A stretch of DNA of 64,000 bases, taken from positions 28,520,452 to 28,584,451 of the forward strand of contig JAKSZU010000018.1 of assembly GCA_026018925.1 (NCBI GenBank), read 5' to 3'. Position 1 is the stretch's first letter. Every line of letters starts with the position of its first letter. The DNA comes from Tupaia tana. Taxonomy: Eukaryota > Chordata > Mammalia > Scandentia > Tupaiidae. The notes beneath the pieces are model-generated. The model saw nothing but the letters and a program-made list of their open reading frames with translations. It did no database searches and had not been told where the DNA came from. The position numbers and the translations under genes were made by a program. Of this stretch, positions 42,831-53,560 are shown piece by piece.

Positions 42831-44431
42831 ACAGGAGGGAGCTGGAGAGAAGGCACAGGCTGTAAAGACCACAACATGGAAACAGAGAGGATGTGTGGTC
42901 TCCCCGGACCCAGGACTGGTGGTGGTGGCTGACAGAGTCCTGCTCCACCCTGGCCAGAGGCTTAGAAAGTCTGCCAGAGCCTGGGGAGCCCATGTCGTGA
43001 GAGAGGAGGGTCCTCACCTCTGAACCTGGAAGGTAAAGACACAGTGGATGGAGGCCTGAAGTCTGGACCCCCACTGGAACCCCTAACCCCATTCATGACG
43101 TCTTCAAGCATTTCTCCTGCAGGCCCTGTGGAAGCAGGACAAGGAGAGGAGGCAGGATCCAGGTGTTCGATCCCCCGTGCAGGACTGTAAAACTTTCACT
43201 ATGGTAGCTATATATACACATCTTAAACGCACATGATAAAATTTAGTTTTTTAAAATATTACACAAAACAAAACCCCATAGAGTTGGAAAGACTTGTCCT
43301 CCAGGGAGTTAACAAGCTCAGCGGCCTGTGCAGTTTCCTTCTAAGTGGGTGGGTTGGCCACCTCAAGTGAGCTCTACAGTGACGCCTCCCTGCCCATTAA
43401 CAGAAATTCTGTCTCTCAGTCTTTAAAAGCTGCACATGCTCAAACCTCTGCTCCCTTCTGTCCTGACTGGGACTCCAACCTGTTTTCTGAGTGTACCCAC
43501 AGATCACTGCCCCTTCCCTGCCTGGTAGGAGGGCTCCACGCTCGGTTCTCTCGCACTTGTTAGTAAGGTCCTCAAGGGCAAGGACCAAGCCCCCCAGGTG
43601 CCAGAGGGTGGTTATTGGAATCCCTGTGTTCATCCGACATGCATGGAGCCTGGGATCCGAGGCTTCTTCCTGCTCTCTGGGTCTCTGCACAGCCTCTTCC
43701 CTGGATCACAGAAGCCCTTCACGCTAGAAGAGCGGCTCCCACCCGGCAGACCTCTCGGCCTGCCGGCTCCCTTTCCCACCTGCTCCTCAGGGCACAGCCC
43801 AGCGACAGCTGTGCATCTCCTGCCCAGGCTGCCTGGGTGTGGGTTTCCAGCAGGGTATCTGGTCACTTCTGCAGAGGGGCCCTAAGGCCAAGGGTCCTCA
43901 GTTATGAGGGTCCAATCTGGCTTCCCTCTTCCCAGACTCCTTGACCTCTGCTCCCAGCACGAAACTCCCCCTAGAGAAAGGTGGCTCTGAGGGTCATGGG
44001 GAGAGGAAGTGAGAGGCCCAAGGCTCGGGTCCTGCCAGGTGCTCAGGGAGCTCCATTTTTAGGGAACGAGTGACACTGACCCGAAAGTAGGGACTCCGAA
44101 CTCACTTTCGGGGTCCTGACCTGAGTTCGGAGGGTCAGAAACCTGAGGACGCGGCTCCCCGGACCCGCACTCCAGCCACACACGCTCTACCCGCCCAGAC
44201 GCCGGCGCCAGGGACTTAGAGCAGAGTCAGGCGGGGCAGCCTCAGGTCTCCTCCCTGCAGTGGGCTTCGCGCAGGGAGGAAGCGCACAGGCTAGGAGTTG
44301 GCTGGTATCCGCCTCCCTTGCTAGGACCCGAGCCACCCTTCGACCACTGCGCCCGCAGCTGGCTCCAACTCGGAAAGTAGCAGGCGGCAAGGGCCCGCCG
44401 AGCCGCGGCGGCGGGGAAGAGTCGGTGGTAC

Positions 44432-44468
44432 CTGTCAGCAGTTCGATCCTGTGCCCCAGCACCTTCAT
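44432..44468 (-). CDS. NDRG4: NDRG4 upstream first coding exon (MKVLGHRIELLTG)
   Basis: The minus strand reads ATG AAG GTG CTG GGG CAC AGG ATC GAA CTG CTG ACA G, then donor GTACCACC. Twelve codons plus one base join the GG of exon 20787-20881 to give MKVLGHRIELLTGLLLHDV, the N-terminus of the long NDRG4 form (human has Leu for Ile at position 8, recalled). Its donor lies 23.5 kb from the next exon. The 5' UTR extends right by an unknown length inside the CpG island. Confidence 0.94.
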
Positions 44469-45074
44469 CTCGGCGCCGGCGCTATCGGCTCGGGACTGCG
44501 GCGTCGGAGGAGCGCACTGGGCCGAGCGGCTGCGAAGAGCGCGGGAGACCGCGAGCGAAGCAGCAGGAGGGCGAGGCGCGCGGCAGGAGGAGCCGCCTGC
44601 AGCCTGGAGCGCTCTCACCGTCCCCCACGCCGCGCTCCCCCCTCCGAAACGGTTTAAAAAAATCCACCAATTGCACGGCCGCGCACCCCAAAAGGCGCCC
44701 GTCGCCACCTGGTCGCGGCGAACTCCGGGAGGCGGAGGGAGAGCGCGGGGTGGGTGCGGTGACACCGTGGGAGGGGACCCGCAGCCTGAACAAAGAGGCC
44801 CCGCGTCCCCAGGCGTTGCAGTCAGGGAGGCGGCTGGCCGTGGTCTCCGGGGTTCCCGGGCCAGGATAGCGAGGAGGGAAAGCTGGGTGTGGGCTGGGGA
44901 GAGATGGAGGGGTACCGCCCTCGCTTAGGCAAAAGGTAGCCGGGGCGAGAAGGTGCTGGGCTAGCAGGTCTGGGGGGCGCGCGCGGAGGCTGCGCTGGGC
45001 GGGAGGCGCGCGCCTTACCGCAAAGGCCAGGGAGCGGGGGCCGGGGTGCAGGGGCGAGGGGCGCCGCGACTCAC

Positions 45075-45246
45075 CGAGGGTGATGGGATCGAGACAGACG
45101 CGCAGGCGAGGAGGCTGGCCTCGGGCGCCGCGGCCGCCAACGCACGGGTGCAGGTGCCTGCAGCCCGGGAGCCCCTCCGCTGAGCCCGCCGCTGCCGGGG
45201 GCGGAGGCCCGGGCTGGGGGCGGCGCGCCACGCGGGGCGTGCCCAC
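45075..45246 (-). CDS. Possible alternative NDRG4 first exon (in-frame)
   Basis: An open frame starting MGTPRVARR and ending CLDPITL-G reaches a strong donor (CTCG then GTGAGTCGC) at 45075/45074. Its phase equals that of the MKVLGHR exon, so splicing to 20787-20881 would stay in frame. It may equally be a non-coding first exon feeding the MAGLQ start, or nothing. A second donor-like site (GCG then GTAAGG) lies at 45019/45018. No transcript evidence is available here. Confidence 0.3.
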
Positions 45247-46439
45247 GTGGGTGTGGTAGGCGTGGGCCCTCGGCCCGCGTGCCGGGCTGGGCCTGGTGGC
45301 TGGACCTAGGAGACGAGGCTCGGGCGCCCAGCTTCGGCCTCCTGCAGCGCCAGGGGTGCCTGGTGGGTGGGTGGGAGGACAAGCAGGACGCAGCGGGGCA
45401 CGCGAGCTTCCCCGACACCTCTGTGGCTCTGCACCCCCAACCCGCTTCTCACCTCCCCGGGCGCCCGGAGTCAGCCGGTGTGAGCGCGGCCCAGCCTGTC
45501 TCTCCAGTCCCCCTTATCCACCCAGCGTGGAGTTCCCAAGGGAGGGGCGGCCTCTGCCTTGGTCTTTGTTTGGGTTCCCGAGGGGAACCTCAGCTCCGTA
45601 GAGTCTCCCCCACCTCCTGCTGTTCAGCCCCTCCCGCGGCCTCCTGGGGACCCCTGGGATAAAGACCTTTTCTGAGTCAGAGGCTTTCCTTGGGGGACTC
45701 ATGCAGGAGAGTGACTGTCTCCTAGCATAGGTGTTTTGGGTCCTCAGGGTGTAACAAGGTCCCTGCTTCCTCCAGCTCTCTCCCCTTGGTCTGAGCTGGT
45801 AAAGACACTGACCTGTGTCTTCCTCTCACCCGGCTCTGGCCCAGTGTTGTTACTCCCACCAGTGTCTCACCCTCGGGGCTGAGGAAATCTAATGACCTGA
45901 AAAAGGCATTTGGGCAGGAGAGCTCAAGACAGGCTTCCTGGAGACCCCAGTTCTAGCCAGGCTCTGCCAGCCAGTGACCTTGGGTGGAGCTCTGTCCCTC
46001 CCTGGCTTCCAGCCTCCGGTGCAAGAGCAATGTGTTAGACCAGGTCATCTTGGAAGTCCAGGCTGACCATGGGGTGGGAGGTCCAGAGAAACCCACAGCC
46101 CCCCTCTCTGTCCAGCTGACCTTCACACGGGCTGGTTCCCAGTGAGGTCCAGGCTTTCCCTCAGCTCCAGACAGCTGAGGCCGCAGCAGTGGCTGTGAGC
46201 TGAGGGAGCGGCTGAAGAGAATAGTGGCTCCCGTGGGGTACCGGTTCCTGCTTGGGGTACAGTACTGGAACTACATGGGGAGGGGCAGCACGCTTGGGCT
46301 CCTTACCTTAGGGAAACCCCTACCTCTCAATGTCCTCTTTAGAGAAAGGAACCAGGGAAAGGTCGGTGGTGACAAAGTGAACCCTTATAATGGAGACTTC
46401 GACCAGGCTGTGATTCTGAGTACAGAAGCGGGGCGCCAG

Positions 46440-46645
46440 TCCTGAAGAGCGCAGGCTGGTTCTGCACTCCCGGCTGTGTGAGCTCTGGCAAGACGCATCC
46501 CCTCTCGGCGCTCTCCATGTGCATCTGTGAATCTGGAATAATGCTGACCTCAGAGGGTTCCTGTGAGAATGAACTGACGGAACCTGAGGAAAATGCTCAG
46601 TATAGTGCCACACGCGTGGTATAAGCATCCAGTAAATGGTTGGTA
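46440..46645 (+). repeat. MIR copy
   Basis: GTGTGAGCTCTGGCAAGACG…GTGCATCTGTGAATCTGG…GTTCCTGTGAGAATGAACTG…AGTGCCACACGCGTGGTATAAGC follows the MIR order. Confidence 0.75.
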
Positions 46646-47232
46646 CTATGGAGGATAAAATTATTATTGCAGGAAATTCTTTCAGGCTGAGTTTTTACCT
46701 TTTTCAACCATTTCAAATCTGGCCATTAGACAAAATTCATTGTTGATGTTCTGGTAAGATCATCATGAAGCCTAGCCTGTTCCGAATTCCTGGGAGGAAC
46801 ACAGGCCCTGCAGGATGTGAAAAGCTGCCCAGCAAGGGCTTGGACACTCTGGCCTGCGTGTCTGTGTGAGAAACTGTGTCTGCAGTGGCCTTGAACTAAT
46901 GTAGACAATCGACCTGTCTCAGAAATTCATGAACCCCAAGCAAGTATGGAGGTGTGTTAGGTTGCAAATTTGATCCCAAAAAAGTAGAGACTTAACAGAT
47001 GATGAAAGGTGATTGTAAGAACCCCGGGGGCTATTGCATCAAGCAAAGGGGCTTAGGGAATAGGCAGGTCAGCAGGGCCCGACCCCTTCTAAGAGTCAGT
47101 CATGCCAGGGAAAAGGAATCACAAGCCGCTGTGTCAGCAGAGGGTCCGTGCAGTCCCTTGTGCCATTGGGCGCTCTTCATCTTTAACCTCCTGTGGAGGA
47201 AGCAGGATGTTTGGGGCAGGCAGGAGGGCAGA

Positions 47233-47446
47233 GTTTGTTTCTATTTCTTTCATGAGCATGAAAGGTGGAGAGAAAAAGACAAACATCCTCTCACCCTGCA
47301 ACTCCCCCTCCCCAAGCCTTCCCAGCCAGCCTGGATCGTGGGCACAAACACCCAGCATACACAGATCGACTAGGGAACTGAACCCACCACTTTCCTGGAT
47401 CCAGCATCAGTTGAGAAGTGTATTACTGCTGTGCCACTGGGCTGAC
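47233..47446 (-). mobile_element. tSINE-D copy (antisense)
   Basis: TTTGTTTCTATTTCTTTCATGAG, CCAGCCAGCCTGGATCG, GGGAACTGAACCCACC, end CCACTGGGCTGACC. Confidence 0.65.
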
Positions 47447-47479
47447 CTGGATAGCAAGGCATCGTGTTTGTTTGATTAT

Positions 47480-47722
47480 GATGGAGTGCGTGTGCATACA
47501 TGTGCAAAAGAGAGACAGAGAGAGAGAGTGCACTCTTCCCAGGGTCTTGTCATGCCACAATCCCCTTTCCCTGGCCGTCTAGCTCCTTGGGATATGGGGT
47601 TCCCATGTGTGCCTGGCAAGTTTTCAGACTGACTCAGAGATCCAAACCCATACGCAGCCATGCGGCTTCCAGCACTGCAGTCTGGGATCCTAGTAACTGT
47701 GGAACACACACTGCAGGGGGAC
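47480..47722 (-). mobile_element. tSINE-C copy (antisense)
   Basis: ATGTGCAAAAGAGAGACAGAG…TCATGCCACAATCCCC…TGGGATATGGGG; the head end is degraded. Confidence 0.65.
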
Positions 47723-47799
47723 CAGCCTACTGCCTGTAACAGGGACCTCTCCCATCCTTGCTCCTCATTGGGCAGCAGACCAGCTAGTTTGCACCTACA

Positions 47800-47875
47800 C
47801 TGGCGATGAGACACTCAGCCTTTGATCTCTCTGAGCCTTCATTTCCTCATCTCTAAACTCGGGCTAATTTGTCAG
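47800..47875 (+). repeat. MIR fragment
   Basis: TCTCTCTGAGCCTTCATTTCCTCATCTCTAAACTCGGG is the MIR 3' core. Confidence 0.65.
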
Positions 47876-49824
47876 TCAGGGTGTTTGATTACAGGAACTA
47901 GAGCCTTACTCTAGCTAATTTAAGCAGAAAAGGGACTTTTTTAAAAGGAGGGTGGACAGCTTTCAGGATCTCAGAGCCAGGACTGACACTGCAACACTGG
48001 TCTGGTGTTCAAACCACCACTGGTGTTACGGGGTACAGACAGTGCAGCTGGCACCACCCCAGACATGGACGCTGGATACTGCCATTGGACTATGGCCGCC
48101 CCTGAAGCCAGGGGTGGTGCTAGTGCTGCCCCTGCTGCTGTCACCACTGTCACCAGAATAGATTCTGCATGATCTTGGCTTCCCCATGCCACTAGGTCCT
48201 AATTCAGTCAAGAAGTTAAGAATGGGGCATCTGAGTGGAGGAGCCCAAATCATACACTGACAAAGCTGCAAGGGAGGCTGGGAAAAGTTGCTTTCAGATT
48301 CTCTAGTGGGGGGAGCTCTATCTCGTAGGAAGAGTGTGTCAGGTGCTGGTGGCCATGAGTGGCTGGTGCCCACTCTAGACAACAATGGACTTCCTATGGC
48401 ACCGTTACGAGATGACGCACATGGACACTGAGCTTGGAGCATGGAGGAAACACACACATCCCGGTTACTGAGACTCATATCACACGTAAATTGGCAGTGT
48501 CAGCAGTGACGCTCCTCCATCCTCTAATCATTGACTTTTCAGCAGGTGAAAGACAAAAGGACCTTGAGAACAGTATGGCTCGCTGCCCTTCCAGAGGCAG
48601 AGGAGGCTCCGGTCCTGCTGCCAGGAGGACAGGTGACTGGGTTTTTCCATTGTGGTGATGAATTAGGCTGAGTCACCATCCCTCTCTGGTCCCCTCGTGA
48701 CCATGACTGGGAGCAAATAAAAAGAACTGGCTGTGGGGTTGGGGCATAGACGAGCCTGGGGCCCTGGAATCTTCATCTCTCAGCAAGAGCGATGGTTCGG
48801 CCTCCCCCTTCCCACTCCACTCCCCACTCACTAGTCATGAACCAAAGGGCCTCAGGGAGAGAAGAGAGGGCCTTTTCTTTCACAGTACTGATTGAGTGCC
48901 TCTTGTGGTGCTGAGTCCTGTGCCGTGCATTTGCTGGAGAACCCGGGCTGGTCAGGACACCGAACTTGTCTTTGAGGTTCATGCACTGACAGAGGAAATC
49001 AGCTCAGAGCCCCATAACCAGCAGGCAGACTCTGCTAAGATGTGTAATTGAGGTTACCATGGAAGGCAGTGGGGGCCTGCAGGGTTTGGCGAGGGCTTCC
49101 TGAGAAAGAGGCATCTCCTCCCTGCAGAGAGGTGGAAGGTCAGCAGATGGAGATGGGAGATGGGGTGACTGGGAGAGAGCTCTTAACATCTGTTTGTCCT
49201 GTGTTGGGTTGGCTAGGCCCTGTGCTAAGCTCAGGGAGGCTCAGAGCTGAGCACATTCCAGCCCTGCCCCCCCAGAAGCAGCTCCTGGGTTGAGGTGGAA
49301 AGACTGGGTGTGTATGAGCAGAGGGTGAGGAAGTAGGAATAGGGGTGTGGGGGAGACTGTCTGGCCTCTGCCTGGCTCTGGAATTCCAGATTATCTGCTC
49401 TCTGCTCCTCGGTCACCCTGACCACTCCCTGGCTATGTTTTACCCTTCTCCCACGACACGTGAGGGTCCTCTTCTCTGCAGGGCCAGCACTTTGCTCTCT
49501 AGGCCTCCAGACACCTCCATCTGCCCCCTGATCCAGAGGATGGCAGAAGCCCCTCAGGGCCCTTTGCACACGCCCTTTCTCCTCCCCTGGGAGCTATAGC
49601 AGACACAAGGAGCCCCAGTTGGTGCTGAGTCAAGGCAAAAGGTGGATCAGCTAATAATCTATATATAAGTGGTAATAGTTATAAATGTATACTCAATGCA
49701 CAAAACTTACAAGGTGCAGAGAAAGAAATAAAAATCACTCAAAATTCCACTGCCAGAGTTAACATTTAAAGGGGTATGACCTTCAATATATGTTTATATG
49801 TGTATGTGTGTGTGTGTGTCTTCC

Positions 49825-49915
49825 AAAAGCTCATGGGAAATACATATGGAGGAAAATCTACATATGCATGAATTTCAATTTTTTTCTGGTACCAAAATAA
49901 GCTTGTACTTTAGTT
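49825..49915. repeat. Possible mariner-derived element fragment
   Basis: TTCCAAAAGCTCATGGGAAATAC…AATTTCAATTTTTTTCTGG…ACCAAAATAAGCTTGTACTTT resembles a mariner MITE end as remembered; its right half recurs inverted at 62425-62462. Confidence 0.45.
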
Positions 49916-49920
49916 CCACT

Positions 49921-49990
49921 TTATGTGTGTGTATATATATGTATATATCTATACATATACACACACACACATATGGCATATATATCTTTT
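49921..49990. repeat. TG/TA-rich microsatellite
   Basis: TATGTGTGTGTATATATATG… then ACACACACACATATGG: alternating TG, TA and CA blocks. Confidence 0.85.
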
Positions 49991-50049
49991 CCCTAAAAAA
50001 AATCATACTGCACATGTTTTTGGTCATCTTTTTCCCTCTTGCTGTTGTT

Positions 50050-50126
50050 GCCTCAAACTCGTGATCCTCCTGCCTTGGCCTCCTAATATCTGGGACTGCA
50101 ATAAGCACATGCCACTGCACCCTGCT
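50050..50126 (-). repeat. 7SL-derived (Alu/FLAM-like) fragment
   Basis: The minus strand reads GCAGGGTGCAGTGGCATGTG…AGTCCCAGATATTAGG…AGGCCAAGGCAGGAGGATCAC, the 5' Alu domain of 7SL RNA. It is the only such copy seen in the window. Confidence 0.8.
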
Positions 50127-50129
50127 TTA

Positions 50130-50325
50130 TTTTATTATTATTTTCACCTGCCAATATATCGTGAACATTTATTCTAATAAAAGATATCCTTCTGCAATAT
50201 AATTGTAATAGCTGCATTGTCTTTATTGCATGGGTTATCCCATATCTGTTGAGCATTTAGGATGTTTCTAAGTTTTCACTATTGGAAACAATGTTGCAAG
50301 CAATCTACCAGATGATCTGCTTTGC
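50130..50325 (+). repeat. L1M-type 3' UTR fragment
   Basis: GTAATAGCTGCATTGTCTTTATTGC…GAGCATTTAGGATGTTTC…GGAAACAATGTTGCAAGC resembles old L1 3' ends. Confidence 0.6.
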
Positions 50326-50361
50326 CCACATCTCTCCCTCTCCCTCTCCCTCTCTCTCTCT

Positions 50362-50598
50362 GTTTATTTATTTTTTTGCCAAAGGGTGTGTACCCTTGCC
50401 AGAGAGAAAGACAGAGAGGGAGGAGAAAGCACCCCCCCCCCAAATGGGGCATGATCACACCACAATTTCTTCTCCATTTCTCCATCTGTCAGGATTTTGA
50501 GCATGCACCTAGTGTGTTTTCCAAGCTGTCAGGGCTGGGATTCAAACAGCAGTTGGCCATGTGGGATCTGGCTCCCTTAACCACTAAACCAGCCCACC
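50362..50598 (-). mobile_element. tSINE-C copy (antisense)
   Basis: TTTTTGCCAAAGGGTGTGTACCC…CATCTGTCAGGATTTTGAG…CACTAAACCAGCCC. Confidence 0.78.
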
Positions 50599-50615
50599 AA
50601 CATCTCTTGATAGAC

Positions 50616-50857
50616 TTTTTTAATTTCCAGAGGGTACAGGTAGCAGTGGGTGAGAGAGAAAGTGTCGCTTGATGGGGCATAGTCATGCCACAATCTTTTT
50701 TCCTCCATTGCTCCATCCTGTCAGGATTTAAGGCACACAAATACACATGCCTGGTCTGTTTTTCAAGCTGTCAGGGTTGGGATTTGAATTGCAGTTGCCA
50801 TGTGGGATCTAATTCCCTATGCACAAGGCTTAACCACTCAGCTAAGGGACTAGCCTG
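50616..50857 (-). mobile_element. tSINE-C copy (antisense)
   Basis: TTTTTTAATTTCCAGAGGGTAC…CATCCTGTCAGGATTTAAGG…AGCTAAGGGACTAGCC. Confidence 0.78.
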
Positions 50858-51369
50858 TGATTGACTTCATAAGGCCACTGTGCAGCCTCCCTTTGCCTGC
50901 CTACTTGGTCTTGACCTCCTGCCTATGCCAGCTCACCCCACCCCCAGGAGGACAATGCATGGTTAAAACATGTACTGCAATGCAAGCATTGTCTTTGCAC
51001 CTGTGCAAGTTCGTTGGGGAAGCTGTGGAAGAAGTAAGAAGTAAGATTGTTACCAACTTCTGCCTTTCCAATTGTGCCAACTTCCTTTTAAAACCAGAGA
51101 TTTTGATCTTGTACTTCAGTTATGTAAGATGTTATCGTTGAGAGAAATTGAGTAAAGGCGACACTGGACCTCTCTGTACAACTTCTCATAAAATCTATAA
51201 TCATTTAAAAATAAAAAGCAAAAACAAAACTTGAGGCAAACCTGGGGATAAACTATTTGGCTTTTGTCTTCAGAGCTAATGTCTACACTTTTATATAGAG
51301 AGTTGGATTGAATCAGAAATTTCAACTAAGTTTCCGAATAATAGAAACCAAGGAACTGGCTAGATGCTA

Positions 51370-52250
51370 TGTTGAGAGCCCCCAAGACCACTCTCAGGCT
51401 CAATGATTTGCTAGAAGGACTCACAGAACTCAGTTAGTCATGTTTTCCATTTATTGCAGTGAAAGAATACAGGTCAAAATTGGTAAAGAGAAGGCCAGCA
51501 GGTGGGACAGAGGTTACGGTGGCCAACTTCATGGTTTGAGTCCTGGACCAGATGGCTTGAAAATCATACTGTGTGTATGTGTGTGTGTGCATGCCTAAAA
51601 TCCTGAGAGGAGAATAGAGAAGAGATTGTAGCAGACTATCCCCTCTGGGGAGTAATTTCTCACTTTCTCTCTTTCTGTCTCTCTAACTCTGGTGAGCACA
51701 CACGCCCTATAGCAAAAACAAAACAAACAAACAAAATCAATAAAGAGAAAAGATGCATGAGCAAAGTCCAGGAGATGTTAGGTGTAAGCTTACAGGTAGC
51801 CAGCCCCATGAGAATACATATAATTCTTCCAGCAGTGATGTATGACAACGCATGCAAAGCATTACCAGCCAAGGAAGCTCACCCAAGCCTTGGTTTTCAG
51901 TGGAGTCAGTCACATAGACATCCAGGTAAATAATATTAGCTACTCAGTACCCAGGCCCCCACAGGTCAAACTGATATAGTGTGACCCAGGGCCTTGGATA
52001 TACAAAACAAGCATTCATTATAAATTGCATTGGTAGCATAAATTATCTAGCATAAATTATCTAGTCAAATTGATACAGTGTCAACCAGGGCCTAAGACAT
52101 AGAAAAACACTGTTACCATGCAGGATGTTCCAAGGGCTCAGAGGTTCTTTGTCAGTAGGAGTCAAGGGCTAGTGCTGTCTTTGGAATGTGCAGTTTTCAA
52201 CAACCCAAGCCTGCAAAGTTAACTGCTTACTGACCAGATACCAAAAATGT
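51370..52250 (-). repeat. Old LTR-like sequence with an internal duplication
   Basis: GAGAGCCCCCAAGACCACTCTCAGG and GGACTCACAGAACTCAG resemble the edge of an old mammalian LTR. A segment near 51967-52001 recurs at 52067-52101 (ACTGATATAGTGTG… / ATTGATACAGTGTC…). I cannot name the family. Confidence 0.45.
51493..51731 (+). mobile_element. tSINE-A copy, head deletion (sense)
   Basis: GGCCAGCAGGTGGGACAGAGG…CCCTATAGCAAAAACAAAAC, inside the LTR-like sequence; flanks TTGGTAAAGAGAA and TCAATAAAGAGAAA. Confidence 0.83.
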
Positions 52251-53399
52251 ATTTTGCCACATATTCAGGCAAATCATCACTTATTATTATCATGATTTCA
52301 TAAAAGAAGGCGGGTTTAATGCCAAGAAGATAGGCTGAACATCATGACATATTACAGGTCAGTGCTCCCAAGAGAAAATAGCTGGACAAATGCTGCCGAC
52401 TTGGAAGATGGTGGCCGGGAACCATCAATGCACACCGTGACCCTGACATGGGTGTTTTTCTGATTTGTCTCTAGCCAAGGAACAATTGAACTGAGAAGCT
52501 CCCTCTGGGTCTTGCACTAGCTTTGGGTCAGATGTCACTGCTCTTGGGAAGAACGAGATCCAGCTGAGGGTAGGACAGCATGGTCTGGGACCTTTCCCTC
52601 AGTGTCTAAGCCAGATGGCCTTTCTTTTCTGGGACCTTGCTGCATGGCCGTTTAACCTGGGAAAGAAGGAAGTCTTTTCTTTTTAACAAATGATCTGGCC
52701 CTTGCTCTGCTCCTTACCCCAGCTTAGGGCCTCCCAAGTGGACTCTAGGGCAGACCACCTCTTCCTCTAAGGTCCCATGTCATCCCATTTACCCTGCTGT
52801 CCAGCCTTATGGAGCAGAGCATCAAAGGCCTGGGTTACTGGCCTGTGCAAGCTCCATGGCCTGAAGTCGGAAAGCTCCAGGGTAACCTAGCCTTGCAGAA
52901 TCTCTGCATCTCTCAAATGGGTATAATGACAGATCTGGGAGGAGTTAGGAGTTGATCAACAAGGAGCCCACAGTCCAGGGCCCGGCCCCCAGTGGGAGCC
53001 TACTGATTGGTGGCTGTTAGGACAATGAATGGAATGGTTCCAGAAGCAAAGTATGTGGCCAGGAGGAGTCTTGTGATGAGTATGGTGGGGGGCAGTGACA
53101 ACTCCAGCCATCTTGAAACCCTGTGCTTAGAAGTCAGGGGTCCCTGTGGCTTCTAGATCTTGGGAGAGGGAGCACAATTCATGCATAATATGTGGCAGGA
53201 AAGATCCAAAGGGCGCATTGTGAGAACAGAAGGCTTTTGCATGTGCATTCTCAGCCCAGGCCCTATTCCTTCCCCTGCCCACACTTGCCCTGGCTAATAC
53301 TGCTCACCTCCTGGGAGTCAGTTTAGCCCTTATTGACTCCCTGATGCACTGAGGCTCCTCCTTTGTGTTTCATTGAACCACATGCTCAGCCACAGCAAC

Positions 53400-53560
53400 A
53401 GCCTGTCATTCGTGGTGCCAAGCATAGCGTTAAAGGCATCGCCTATGTGTGCTATGTCTCTGGAGTCTCTCCACGTTTAGAGAGCTAGCTTGGCTTTGTT
53501 TTCCTGGCTTTACAGATGAAGAAACAGATACACAGGAGTGAAGTAAATGGCTTAGTTCTC
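53400..53560 (-). repeat. MIR fragment (antisense)
   Basis: GGCTTTACAGATGAAGAAACAGATACACAGG is the reversed MIR core. Confidence 0.6.

Larger units (their letters stand above)
20882..44431 (-). other. NDRG4: NDRG4 first intron (23.5 kb)
   Basis: This intron carries more than thirty tRNA-derived SINEs, a MaLR-type LTR, L1M and L2-like pieces, MIRs and microsatellites. I recognise no exon or independent gene in it. Confidence 0.85.
1..44640 (-). other. NDRG4: NDRG4 gene (3' end beyond the left edge)
   Basis: This is the gene-level entry; exons are listed separately. The conceptual protein matches NDRG4 rather than NDRG1, 2 or 3, with segments such as NNTELVQSYRQQIGNVVNQ and DLDINRPGTVPNAKTL. 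Twelve common exons follow three alternative coding starts (MKVLGHR, an internal MAGLQ, and MPECWDG). All junctions are GT/AG with compatible phases and no frameshift or stop. Family knowledge: NDRG proteins are cytoplasmic, have an alpha/beta-hydrolase fold without enzyme activity, and NDRG4 is mainly expressed in brain and heart, with roles in cell survival and cardiomyocyte growth. In this sequence the nucleophile elbow reads G-V-G-A-G (residues 112-116 of the short form), with glycine where a hydrolase has serine. The last coding exons, about 64 residues including the Ser/Thr-rich tail, are not in the window. The 5' limit is a guess inside the CpG island. Confidence 0.97.
44140..45560. promoter_or_regulatory. 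NDRG4: CpG island covering the upstream NDRG4 promoter
   Basis: Dense CpG (for example CGCGGCGGCGGGG, GGGGCGCGCGCGG, GGCGCGCGCC) and no repeats over about 1.4 kb around the MKVLGHR exon. The island continues upstream of the exon, as expected for a housekeeping-style promoter. In human the NDRG4 island is a known colorectal-cancer methylation marker (established knowledge). A TTTAAA stretch on the minus strand near 44653 is the only TATA-like motif. Confidence 0.9.

Noticed and set aside
44187-44928. Long overlapping open frames (up to 222-254 codons) on both strands of the CpG island
   Set aside because: GC-rich DNA has few stop codons. Apart from the MKVLGHR exon and the flagged 45075-45246 candidate, the frames show no domain and overlap on both strands.
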